NCBI GenBank assembly: GCA_021205485.1
Contig: JAJPXK010000145.1
Location: 1 to 11,963 of the forward strand
From: Clostridia bacterium
Lineage (GTDB): Bacteria; Bacillota; Clostridia; Christensenellales; Borkfalkiaceae
Reading direction: 5' to 3'
Length of the DNA: 11,963 nt
How positions within the stretch are numbered: the first letter of the stretch is position 1; the number at the start of each line of letters is the position of its first letter. Positions 1 through 7,089 of the stretch are shown one piece after another. The notes below the pieces were generated by a model, which saw only the letters and a list, made by a program, of their open reading frames with translations, made no database searches and was not told where the DNA came from. A program made the position numbers and the translations under genes.

Positions 1-554
1 TGCTCGCTTCGGCGTACGCTGAGGCGGGCTTCGGCATTAAAAACCCTAAGGTAGGCCTTTTGAACAACGGCACCGAAGAACACAAGGGCGACCCCCTACG
101 CCAGACCACCTACCAGCTTATGAAAAAGATGGATGTAATTGACTTTGTAGGCAACGTAGAGGGCAGGGATATAATGATGTCAGACGTAGACGTAGTAGTC
201 GCCGACGGATTCTCGGGCAACATAGCCTTAAAGTCTATGGAGGGCTGCGGCAAGCTCGTTTTAGGGGTTATGAAAAAGGAATTCGGCGCCACGCTTCGCA
301 CAAAGATAGGTTATCTTATAATAAAACCCGCGATAAACAAAATGAGAAAGCAGCTCGACTTTGACGGCGTCGGCGGGGCCCTTTTGTTAGGGCTTAAAAA
401 GGTGGTTGTAAAAAGCCACGGCTCGTCCAAGCCTAAAACCATAGCGGCGTCTATAGCCAACGCGGCGTCTATCTACCGCAACGACCTTATAGGCAAGGTG
501 GAAAATCTTCTGGCGGGCGTAGACTGGCAGAATTTAGCGCCTAAGGATGAATAA
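1..554 (+). CDS. plsX: phosphate acyltransferase PlsX, 3' part
   Basis: PlsX converts acyl-ACP to acyl-phosphate at the start of membrane phospholipid synthesis and acts peripherally at the cytoplasmic membrane. The reading frame is open from position 3 and the start lies outside the window, so about 183 C-terminal residues of a usual 330 or so are present. PlsX-typical segments are visible in order: a KNPKVGLLNNGTEE stretch near positions 36-80, a GNVEGRD loop, the VVVADGFSGNIALKS block around 196-237, a GGALLLGLKKVVVKSHGSS block around 370-430, and a C-terminal helix. The stop at 552-554 is followed one base later by the favoured rnc start, so the two genes are almost certainly co-transcribed. 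The family call is firm. Nothing can be said about the N-terminal half. No acpP gene follows, unlike the common arrangement. Confidence 0.95.
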   Translation, partial: LASAYAEAGFGIKNPKVGLLNNGTEEHKGDPLRQTTYQLMKKMDVIDFVGNVEGRDIMMSDVDVVVADGFSGNIALKSMEGCGKLVLGVMKKEFGATLRTKIGYLIIKPAINKMRKQLDFDGVGGALLLGLKKVVVKSHGSSKPKTIAASIANAASIYRNDLIGKVENLLAGVDWQNLAPKDE

Positions 555-555
555 A

Positions 556-1182
556 ATGCCGGATCTTGCAGCGCTGCAAAAAAAATTAGGTTATAAATTC
601 AAAGACGAAAATCTTTTAAAACGGGCTTTGACTCATTCGTCCGTCTCTCACGATAACTGCAACGAACAGCTTGAGTTTTTAGGCGATTCGGTAATACAGC
701 TTGTAGTCACCTACTATTTGTATCTTTCGGGCGGCGACGAGGGAGAAATGACTGCCGCGAGGCAAAAAATAGTCTCTCACGCGCCCCTTAAACAGGTATC
801 GCAATCTTTAGGCCTTCCCGAAGCTTTAAGTTACAGCGGCACCTTAGGCAGCAAGGCGTTGTCTTCGGTGTACGAGGCGGTGGCGGGAGCGATATATTGC
901 GACGGCGGCATGACCGCGGCGGAAAAGTTTATAAAGGGCACTCTTATAGCCATGCACGCTCAGGCGCCTGAAAATTATAAAGGCGAACTTCAGGAGTTCG
1001 CGCAGGGCAAAAAGGGCGGCCTTCCGTCGTATAAGACAAAGCAGTGCGGCGGCGAACCTCACTCGCCTGAATTTTGCTGCGAGCTTACCGTCTGCGGGCA
1101 GACTTTTACCGCTTCGGGCGCGAGCAAGGCCAAGGCAGAACAGCGGGCGGCGAAGTCCGCTTTGGAATATTTAAAAAAATAA
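556..1182 (+). CDS. rnc: ribonuclease III
   Basis: Ribonuclease III cleaves double-stranded RNA and matures rRNA precursors. The product is 208 residues, slightly short for the family (about 220-235). The RNase III signature NEQLEFLGDS is at 36-45, with metal ligands E37, E40 and D44. The second catalytic segment, ALSSVYEAVAGAIY (101-114), keeps E107, but the usual Asp three residues before it is S104. A dsRNA-binding domain fills about 141-208 and ends in the typical ASKAKAEQRAAKSAL helix. I prefer the ATG at 556 over the one at 547. AAGGA at 543-547 is 8 nt upstream of 556, while the 547 start would have its ribosome site abutting it. The 556 start also gives the family-like MPDLAALQKKLGYKF beginning. 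The gene lies between plsX and smc, the standard Firmicute neighbourhood. Confidence 0.95.
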   Translation: MPDLAALQKKLGYKFKDENLLKRALTHSSVSHDNCNEQLEFLGDSVIQLVVTYYLYLSGGDEGEMTAARQKIVSHAPLKQVSQSLGLPEALSYSGTLGSKALSSVYEAVAGAIYCDGGMTAAEKFIKGTLIAMHAQAPENYKGELQEFAQGKKGGLPSYKTKQCGGEPHSPEFCCELTVCGQTFTASGASKAKAEQRAAKSALEYLKK

Positions 1183-1215
1183 ACTACGCGTCAGCGCTTA
1201 GTTTCAGGGGAAATA

Positions 1216-4200
1216 ATGATTTCTTTCAAAAAAATGGAGCTTGTAGGCTTCAAATCGTTTGCCGATAAAACCACAATACCTTTTACCGACGGCGTAACCT
1301 GCATAGTCGGGCCTAACGGATGCGGCAAGTCCAACGTCGCCGACGCCATACGCTGGGTTTTAGGCGAGCAGTCGGCCAAGATGATGCGCGGCACGGCGAT
1401 GACCGACGTAATTTTCAACGGCACCGAAAAACGCAGGCAGACGTCCTTTTGCGAAGTCACGCTTGTGTTCGACAATACCTCAAGAATTTTCGATATAGAC
1501 TGCGACGAGCTTGAAATGACCCGCCGCCTCTACCGCGACGGCAGCAGCGAGTATATGTTAAACCGCCAGCCTTCGAGGATGAAAGTTTTAACAACCCTCC
1601 TTCACGGCGCGGGCGCCGCCAAAGAGGGCTATTCGATTATCGGCCAGGGCAGGATAGAGATGATTATGAACTCTAAGCCTCAGGACAGGCGGGCCATCTT
1701 CGAAGAGGCTATCGGCATTTCCGTCTATAAAGAGAGGAAGACCGACGCCGAACGCAAACTCGCCGCCGCCAAAGACAACCTCTATGTCTTTCTGCAGCGC
1801 ATGCACGAGGTTGAACGCCAGCTCGCCCCCGCCGAAAAGGCCGCCGCGAGCGCTTTGAAGTACAGGGAGCTGTACGCAGACCTGCGTTCCAACGAAATCA
1901 ACGCATACATATACCAGCACGACACCAACGCCGATAAAAAGGCTAAAATAACGGCCAAAATAGATTCTTACTCTCAGGAGATAACCTCTCTCACCGTCCG
2001 CCTTGATGACCTCTTGCAGGAATACGAAAACTGCAGGGACGCGGTAAACAACGCCGACGGCGAGCTCGCCGACCTCAACGAAAGGCTCACCCGCTACAGG
2101 GTAGGCATAGAGCATAAGTCGGGCGAGGGCAAACTTCTGCAGGAAAAGGCGAACTCGGTAAAGGAACGCCTCCGCAACGCGCAGGACGACATCACCTTCT
2201 CTACAAAGCGTATAGACGAGATAGAGCAGGAACTGCGCCGGGTGGAGATGTACCGCAAACGCAACGCCGACAGGGCGGCAAAACTCGACGAACAGTGTTC
2301 AAAAATTAAGGACGAACTTTCCGCCCTCTCCTCGTCCATAGGCAAGTACGAGGCCATGAACGACGAAAACCGCAAAAAGGTCCTTGAAACCTTTAAAGAC
2401 CTTTCCGACTTGAACAAGGATATGGGCTCGTTAGAGGCCAAAAGGGAGCTTTTGCAGGAACGCCTTGACGAAGTCAAAGCTACATTGGACGAGGCTAAAA
2501 CCTCCCGCGACGCCCTCTCTTCAGAATACGATAAATGCATGACCGAAGGCAGCCGCCTCGTTGCGTTTATAAGCAGCGAAAACGAAACGCTGGAAAAGGC
2601 TCAGGCCGAAGTAAACGAATGCGAGGAAAAGATACGCCTTTACACCAGCCGCACCTTCGATGCCCGCTCTCAGATAGAAAGTTTAGGCCAGAGTCTTTCT
2701 ACGGTAAAGGCCCTCCGCGACAGGTTTGAAGGCTACATATACTCCGTAAGGAACCTTATGAACGAAGCCAAGGCGAGCGAGGCGATATCCTCCCGCATAC
2801 AGGGCCTCATCGCCGATATAGTATCCACCGAAGGCGAGTACGAGGTCGCCATAGAGACGGCCTTCGGCGGGGCAATGCAAAACGTGGTTACGCGTACCCG
2901 CGACGACGCGAAATACCTCATCGAATATTTAAAACGCACAAGGGGAGGGCAGGTCACCTTCCTTCCTATAGACGCTCTGCGTCCCCGTCTTGAAAACGAG
3001 CAGATACGCTACGCTTTAAAGGAGAGGGGCGCCTTAGGCTACGCCGTAAACCTTGTAAAGTACGACAAACAGTACGAAAATGTCATACACAACCTGTTAG
3101 GCAATACGCTGGTTGTTGACAATATAGAAAACGCCACGCAGATATCAAAGCGTTTCCCCCGCGCCTTTAAAATCGTAACCTTAGACGGCGACGTAATAAG
3201 CACGTCAGGCTCTATGTCGGGCGGCTCCAGAAGGGACAACGCTGGCAACCTTCTCGCCAACGAAAGGCGGGTAAAGGAGATTGAAGAGGCCATAGAGAGC
3301 AAAAAGCAGATTATGAAGAGGGCTCAGGCCTCCCGCGAGCAGACCGAAGCAGACCTCGCCGAAAAACAGGCGGCTTTGGAGCAGCTCCGCGAAAAATTCC
3401 AGAATTCCCGCACAGAGCTCGCCGCGAACGAGCAAAAGAGCAACAGCCTTCTTCAGCAGATATCTTCGGAAGAGAGCAGGGTAGCCATATTCAAACAGAC
3501 GTACGATATGATTATGTCAAGGCTTTCCGAGCTTGACGACAAGTACCGCGATACGTCAAAAGGCGCCAGCGATTTGAACGAAAAGTCCTCGCAGGCCTCC
3601 TCCGAAATGGAAGATTTAAGCTCGGAATACGATAAACTTATCGCCGACCGCGACGAAAAGACCGCCCGCCTGAACGAAGCCATGGTAGAAAAGGCTTCGC
3701 TGGAATCGTCCATCAATTCCAGTACGGAAAACACTCAAAGGCTCGACGCCGAGCGCGAGGGGCTTGTCGCAAAAATTTCCCGCCTTCACGCGGACGTTCC
3801 TAATATACAGAAGGAACTTGAAGAATTAAACCGCCAGGCCGAACACGCTTCGCTCACCACAGAAGAGCAGGCGGTGGTAGACGACTTACGCAAAAGTATA
3901 GATAAACTCACTTCCGACAAGGTTACGTTCAACGAACGCATCAAGCAGATAGACAGCGAAAGGCTGAATATCAACACCCGTACCGAGGAACTGCGCGAAA
4001 AGAGGGGCAACCAGCAGATAGCCCTTACAAAATTGGATTCCGACCTTGAATTTATGCAGGAGAGGATTATGACCGAGTACGGCGAGGATTACGATGGCTG
4101 CCTTAAATATAAGGTAGAGGACTTCGATATCTCAGGTTCAAGCGGCCAGATAACCTCGCTCAAGCGTCAGATAACTATGTTAGGGCCCGTAAACCCTAAC

Positions 4201-4815
4201 GCCGTAGACGAGTACAACGTTATCAAAGAGCGTTTCGACAAAATGTCGGAAGAAAAAGAGGATATGGAAAAGGCCATAGCCGATCTGCAGGTGGCGCTGG
4301 ACGATATCCGCGACGAAATGCTCAACATTTTCAACGACGGCTTTGCGAAGATCAACGAAAATTTCAAAGTTACGTTCAAAGAACTGTTCGGAGGCGGCAG
4401 GGCGGAGTTAGAGCTCGATTATTCTGAGTGCGATGACCCTCTGGACGCGGGCGTAGAAATTGTCGCCTGCCCTCCCGGCAAAAAACTTACAAAAATTTCC
4501 CTTCTTTCGGGCGGCGAACGCGCGTTGACGGCGATAGCCATACTTTTCGCCATTATAGGGATGAGGCCTATGCCTTTCTGCGTACTCGACGAGATCGAGG
4601 CGGCTTTGGACGAAGCCAACGTATACAGGTATGCGAAGTACCTTAAAAAATTCTCCACGCAGACGCAGTTTATAGTAATTACGCACCGTAAACCTACTAT
4701 GGAAAACGCCGACACGCTATTCGGCGTAACGATGGAAGAAAAGGGCGTCTCTAAAATAGTTTCGGTAAAACTTTCCGAAGTAGAGACTAAGCTCGGCGGC
4801 GACACCGTTATGTAA
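1216..4815 (+). CDS. smc: chromosome segregation protein SMC
   Basis: This is the ATPase subunit of the bacterial SMC-ScpAB condensin, which loops and compacts the nucleoid and helps separate sister origins. The product is 1199 residues, typical to slightly long. It has the canonical plan: an N-terminal half-head with Walker A GPNGCGKSN at 32-40 and a FEEAIGI segment near 170; a long Glu/Lys/Arg-rich coiled coil; a hinge at about 525-680 with glycine-rich FGGAMQN (550-556) and SGSMSGG (near 663-670); a returning coiled coil; and a C-terminal half-head with the ABC signature LSGGE at 1097-1101 and Walker B VLDEIEAALDEA from 1123. AGGGG at 1206-1210 lies 5 nt before the ATG. It follows rnc by 33 bp and is probably in the same transcript. 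All ATPase motifs are present, so it should be active. Confidence 0.98.
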   Translation: MISFKKMELVGFKSFADKTTIPFTDGVTCIVGPNGCGKSNVADAIRWVLGEQSAKMMRGTAMTDVIFNGTEKRRQTSFCEVTLVFDNTSRIFDIDCDELEMTRRLYRDGSSEYMLNRQPSRMKVLTTLLHGAGAAKEGYSIIGQGRIEMIMNSKPQDRRAIFEEAIGISVYKERKTDAERKLAAAKDNLYVFLQRMHEVERQLAPAEKAAASALKYRELYADLRSNEINAYIYQHDTNADKKAKITAKIDSYSQEITSLTVRLDDLLQEYENCRDAVNNADGELADLNERLTRYRVGIEHKSGEGKLLQEKANSVKERLRNAQDDITFSTKRIDEIEQELRRVEMYRKRNADRAAKLDEQCSKIKDELSALSSSIGKYEAMNDENRKKVLETFKDLSDLNKDMGSLEAKRELLQERLDEVKATLDEAKTSRDALSSEYDKCMTEGSRLVAFISSENETLEKAQAEVNECEEKIRLYTSRTFDARSQIESLGQSLSTVKALRDRFEGYIYSVRNLMNEAKASEAISSRIQGLIADIVSTEGEYEVAIETAFGGAMQNVVTRTRDDAKYLIEYLKRTRGGQVTFLPIDALRPRLENEQIRYALKERGALGYAVNLVKYDKQYENVIHNLLGNTLVVDNIENATQISKRFPRAFKIVTLDGDVISTSGSMSGGSRRDNAGNLLANERRVKEIEEAIESKKQIMKRAQASREQTEADLAEKQAALEQLREKFQNSRTELAANEQKSNSLLQQISSEESRVAIFKQTYDMIMSRLSELDDKYRDTSKGASDLNEKSSQASSEMEDLSSEYDKLIADRDEKTARLNEAMVEKASLESSINSSTENTQRLDAEREGLVAKISRLHADVPNIQKELEELNRQAEHASLTTEEQAVVDDLRKSIDKLTSDKVTFNERIKQIDSERLNINTRTEELREKRGNQQIALTKLDSDLEFMQERIMTEYGEDYDGCLKYKVEDFDISGSSGQITSLKRQITMLGPVNPNAVDEYNVIKERFDKMSEEKEDMEKAIADLQVALDDIRDEMLNIFNDGFAKINENFKVTFKELFGGGRAELELDYSECDDPLDAGVEIVACPPGKKLTKISLLSGGERALTAIAILFAIIGMRPMPFCVLDEIEAALDEANVYRYAKYLKKFSTQTQFIVITHRKPTMENADTLFGVTMEEKGVSKIVSVKLSEVETKLGGDTVM

Positions 4816-4847
4816 TTTACCTTATTATAGTCGCCAGAAACCTTTAT

Positions 4848-4947
4848 GTCATTGCGAGCGGTCTCTACCGCGTGGCAATCCCGCCCGAACGGGCGACCAG
4901 CAGGCACGGCGGCACATATGTTGTTTAAAAATAATAACGTTCATTCT
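4848..4947 (+). repeat. about 100-nt palindromic repeat, copy A
   Basis: This lies in the 202-bp smc-ftsY gap and matches 10624-10725 closely at both ends, with a divergent middle (about 4896-4919). It can fold into three successive hairpins. The first pairs ATTGC (4851-4855) with GCAAT (4875-4879) and encloses GCGGT/ACCGC around a CTCT loop. The second is CGCCCG/CGGGCG (4882-4895). The third is an AT-rich GTTGTT/AATAAC stem (4920-4938). The opening GTCATTGCGAG...GTGGCAAT resembles dispersed REP-like elements that I recall from many bacterial genomes. No open reading frame or transposase is present. Confidence 0.8.
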
Positions 4948-5017
4948 ATAAAAGTGATACCTTATTACCAATAGTTTAGCCATACTACCGAGGCAATTAA
5001 AAATACAGGTATAATAA

Positions 5018-5914
5018 ATGAGTATATTTTCTAAAATAAAAGACGCTTTAAAAAAGACTAAAGACAGCTTAGGCGGCGCCATAAAATCTCTTTTCAGCAA
5101 AAACAAGATAGGCGACGAGTTCTACGAAGAACTTGAAGAAATTTTAATTTCCGCCGATATTTCGGTTACCACAGCCGAAGAGGTGGTTGAAGATCTTCGC
5201 GAAGAAGTGAAAAAGGAAAAGCTGAAGGACGAAGAATACGTTGTAAGTCTTCTTAAAGATATTTTAGAGGAACATCTTACAAGGGCCGAGGTTCCTGAAA
5301 TAGAGTACCCCGCCGCGGTGATGCTGATAGGCGTGAACGGCGTAGGCAAAACTACCACAGTAGGCAAGCTCGCCGACTACTTTTTGCGTCAGAAAAAGAG
5401 CGTTACCGTCGCCGCTGCGGATACTTTCCGCGCCGCCGCGGCCGATCAGCTCACAGTATGGGCAGACCGCGCGGGCGTAAGGATTGTCAAGCACGAAGAA
5501 GGCAGCGACCCTTCGGCGGTGGTGTTCGACGCGCTTTCGTCCGCTAAGGCGAGAAAAACCGATGTCGTGATAGTTGACACTGCGGGCAGGCTGCACGTAA
5601 AGGCCAACCTTATGGAAGAGCTTAAAAAGATCAGCCGCGTAATATCCCGCGAATATCCGCAGGCGAACGTGTATAAACTGCTCGTTCTGGACGCCACAAC
5701 CGGCAACAACGCCATAAACCAGGCGAGGCTGTTTGACGAAGCCGTAGAGCTTGACGGCATAGTTCTGACCAAGCTTGACAGCACCGCGAAGGGCGGCTTT
5801 GTAATATCGCTCTGCGGCGAACTTGAAATACCTGTAATGTTTGTAGGCACCGGCGAAAAAATCGGCGACCTTGAAATTTTTAATCCCGAAGAATTTATCG
5901 ACGATATTTTGTAA
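5018..5914 (+). CDS. ftsY: signal recognition particle receptor FtsY
   Basis: This is the SRP receptor GTPase. It docks Ffh-ribosome complexes at the membrane so that nascent membrane proteins reach SecYEG. The product is 298 residues, a short form without the long acidic N-terminal domain of enterobacteria. An amphipathic basic N-terminus (1-30) and a helical N domain (about 31-90) precede the G domain: GVNGVGKT at 105-112, DTFRAAA at 135-141, DTAGR at 187-191, TKLD at 251-254, and the closing GTGEKIGDL near 277-285. The usual DATTGQNA segment reads DATTGNNA (225-232), with Gln replaced by Asn. The start fits the family, but the ribosome site is weak (AGGT near 5007-5010). It follows smc as in many Firmicutes, though a repeat-bearing gap separates them, so it may have its own promoter or rely on readthrough. 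Confidence 0.97.
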   Translation: MSIFSKIKDALKKTKDSLGGAIKSLFSKNKIGDEFYEELEEILISADISVTTAEEVVEDLREEVKKEKLKDEEYVVSLLKDILEEHLTRAEVPEIEYPAAVMLIGVNGVGKTTTVGKLADYFLRQKKSVTVAAADTFRAAAADQLTVWADRAGVRIVKHEEGSDPSAVVFDALSSAKARKTDVVIVDTAGRLHVKANLMEELKKISRVISREYPQANVYKLLVLDATTGNNAINQARLFDEAVELDGIVLTKLDSTAKGGFVISLCGELEIPVMFVGTGEKIGDLEIFNPEEFIDDIL

Positions 5915-5928
5915 AATAAATCTTTATT

Positions 5929-6017
5929 GTCATTCTCGCCTCCCCTATCAGGGGGGCAATAAGTTGCCTTAAACAGCCTCCCCTATCAGGGAGGAGGGCC
6001 ACGCAGTGGCGGAGGGG
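5929..6017 (+). repeat. cluster of GC-rich palindromic repeats
   Basis: The ftsY-acetyltransferase gap is largely built of small hairpins. GCCTCCCC-TATCA-GGGGGGC is at 5938-5957. GGCAA-TAAG-TTGCC is at 5955-5968 and shares bases with the first. CCTCCC-CTATCA-GGGAGG is at 5977-5994. GCCAC-GCA-GTGGC is at 5998-6010. The CTCCCCTATCAGG core occurs twice (5940 and 5979). It opens with GTCATTC, like the other dispersed elements here. No U-tract follows any stem, so I do not call it an intrinsic terminator, although the stems could stabilise the ftsY mRNA end. Confidence 0.7.
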
Positions 6018-6035
6018 TTAATTTACTAAAACAAT

Positions 6036-6587
6036 ATGACCGAAAAAGAAAAAATGCTTGCGGGGCTGCCGTATAATTCTTACGACGAAGAACTTTTTGC
6101 AATGGTTACCCGTGCAAGAGATCTATGTATAAAACTTAATTCGCTGCCGTACAGCGACAAAGAGGGGAGGGAGGCCATTATCCGTACTCTGCTCGGCAAA
6201 TGCGGCAAAAATATTGACATCTGCAACGGCTTCTGCTGCGACTATGGCTGCAATATAGAGGTCGGCGAAAATTTCTTTTGCAATTACAATACCGTAATTC
6301 TTGACGTGTGCAAGGTAAAAATCGGCGACAACTGCTTTATCGCCCCTCAGGTCGGCATATATACCGCTTGCCACCCTTTAGACGGGAGGGACAGGCTTTT
6401 GTACGAGCTTGGCAAGCCCGTTACAATAGGCGATAATTGCTGGATCGGCGGCATGGCCGTCATAAATCCGGGCGTAACGCTTGGCGACATGGTTACGGTA
6501 GGCAGCGGCTCGGTGGTGACCAAGTCTTTCCCTTCAAACGAAGTCATCGCAGGCAACCCCGCAAAGATTATAAGGTATTTAAAGTAA
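6036..6587 (+). CDS. sugar O-acetyltransferase, LacA/Maa/NodL type
   Basis: This is a probable cytoplasmic acetyl-CoA-dependent transferase that acetylates a sugar hydroxyl. The acceptor (maltose, glucose, galactoside or another sugar) cannot be told from the sequence. The product is 183 residues, the usual length. The family N-terminus MTEKEKMLAGLPYN supports the ATG at 6036 over the internal ATG at 6054. Hexapeptide left-handed beta-helix repeats run from about 55 to 180. Examples are NIEVGENFFCNYNTVI, KIGDNCFIAPQV, TIGDNCWIGGMAVI and TLGDMVTVGSGSVV. The catalytic His is H113 in YTACHPLD, and the product ends in the usual GNPAKIIRYLK. No Shine-Dalgarno sits at normal distance: the nearest purine block, GGAGGGG at 6011-6017, belongs to a repeat and is 18 nt away. 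Neighbours do not reveal the substrate. Confidence 0.9.
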   Translation: MTEKEKMLAGLPYNSYDEELFAMVTRARDLCIKLNSLPYSDKEGREAIIRTLLGKCGKNIDICNGFCCDYGCNIEVGENFFCNYNTVILDVCKVKIGDNCFIAPQVGIYTACHPLDGRDRLLYELGKPVTIGDNCWIGGMAVINPGVTLGDMVTVGSGSVVTKSFPSNEVIAGNPAKIIRYLK

Positions 6588-6612
6588 CAACAATTTTTTT
6601 GCGATAATCGAT

Positions 6613-6645
6613 AAAGTCTCCCCCCCCCTCAGGGGGGGAGACTTT
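6613..6645. terminator. strong hairpin after acetyltransferase, possible terminator
   Basis: AAAGTCTCCCCCCC (6613-6626) pairs perfectly with GGGGGGGAGACTTT (6632-6645) around a 5-nt loop, giving a 14-bp stem 26 nt after the acetyltransferase stop. Reading rightward, only the stem's own TTT follows, not a long U-tract. Reading leftward, the stem's AAAG becomes CTTT followed by ATCG. It may therefore terminate weakly, or be another member of the C-run/G-run repeat seen at 5938-5994. Confidence 0.5.
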
Positions 6646-6650
6646 CGCCT

Positions 6651-6709
6651 GTCATCCTGCGTGAGGCGACAGTGCTTTTCTGTCTTCCTTCGACTTTGCT
6701 CAGGATGAC
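6651..6709. repeat. 59-bp element with 9-bp terminal inverted repeats
   Basis: GTCATCCTG (6651-6659) is matched by CAGGATGAC (6701-6709). The right end, read on the minus strand, gives GTCATCCTGAGCAAAGTCGAAGGAAG. This is clearly related to the shorter unit at 8908-8934. It has the form of a tiny non-autonomous or REP-like element. No coding potential is seen. Confidence 0.65.
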
Positions 6710-6739
6710 GAGCTGTGCGGTATTTTTACTAATCCACAT

Positions 6740-6778
6740 AAAAACAACGGGCTGCCGATTGTAAAATCAGCAACCCGT
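6740..6778 (-). terminator. intrinsic terminator of the rubrerythrin transcript
   Basis: On the minus strand, ACGGGTTGCTGATT (6778-6765) pairs with AATCGGCAGCCCGT (6760-6747) through 14 bp, two of them G-U, around a TTAC loop. TG and a five-T tract (6744-6740) follow. The G-U pairs become A-C mismatches on the plus strand, which shows the orientation. The terminator lies about 126 nt after the last candidate coding frame (stop at 6904). Confidence 0.85.
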
Positions 6779-6903
6779 CATCTTTTAAAGACCTTACTCA
6801 ATTTTTATCTCCGCAATAATTTCTTTATGACAACTAAATGCCACAAAATTTGTTATCGCTAAAAATTGAGCGGGGAATATGCCGCAACTAACGCGGTTTG
6901 CCC
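6779..6903 (-). other. 3' untranslated stretch of the rubrerythrin transcript
   Basis: This AT-rich interval between the small coding region and the terminator shows no convincing gene. Its only clear structure is an 11-bp perfect inverted repeat, CTCAATTTTTA at 6797-6807 and TAAAAATTGAG at 6860-6870, which could fold the 3' untranslated RNA into a long stem-loop. Confidence 0.4.
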
Positions 6904-7089
6904 CTAAAGGTCGTCGACGTCCTGTACAGGCATTTCGCCGTCGCGGCTTACGCCCGTATAGCTTCCGTCGGGGTCATCGTGTGAGTAAAATTCGCATTTA
7001 TTTGCAATTTTTTGAGCTTTTACCTGAACAACCCTTGTTGCCTGAACCGCCGCAAGACGAAGTCTTGCTCTGCTTAGACGAATTTTCAT
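6904..7089 (-). CDS. out-of-frame acidic small-protein tail, likely the rest of the preceding small gene
   Basis: This is an open frame offset from the 34-residue peptide gene it overlaps. Its last 30 or so residues look coding. They are acidic with no low-complexity bias, read KCEFYSHDDPDGSYTG and then GEMPVQDVDDL, and end at TAG (6904-6906). The first 30 residues, from the only ATG (7089), are an unconvincing Arg/Ala/Val-rich stretch that looks like an out-of-frame reading of the other gene. Removing one base, for example from the A6 run (minus strand, 7013-7008), would join the two frames into one protein of 65 residues starting at 7102. I have a loose memory of small clostridial proteins ending in a GSYTG...PVQDADDL pattern, but cannot verify it. 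Function unknown. The annotated start is only the formal one. Confidence 0.4.
   Translation of the reverse strand: MKIRLSRARLRLAAVQATRVVQVKAQKIANKCEFYSHDDPDGSYTGVSRDGEMPVQDVDDL

Noticed and set aside
1588..2115. Minus-strand open frame of 175 codons within smc
   Set aside because: It is antisense to conserved SMC coding sequence, and its Val/Gly/Leu-rich product has no recognisable domain.
4848..4947. A regulatory RNA or riboswitch upstream of ftsY
   Set aside because: The second copy at 10624 is oriented against its flanking genes, so the element behaves as a dispersed repeat rather than a leader element.
5010..5015. TATAAT hexamer just before the ftsY start
   Set aside because: It is 2 nt from the ATG, so a promoter there would start transcription inside the gene. 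No matching -35 at the right distance is clear.
4419..5106. Minus-strand open frames spanning the smc end and the ftsY leader
   Set aside because: They overlap conserved SMC sequence and the repeat element in antisense, with no start signals and no recognisable product.
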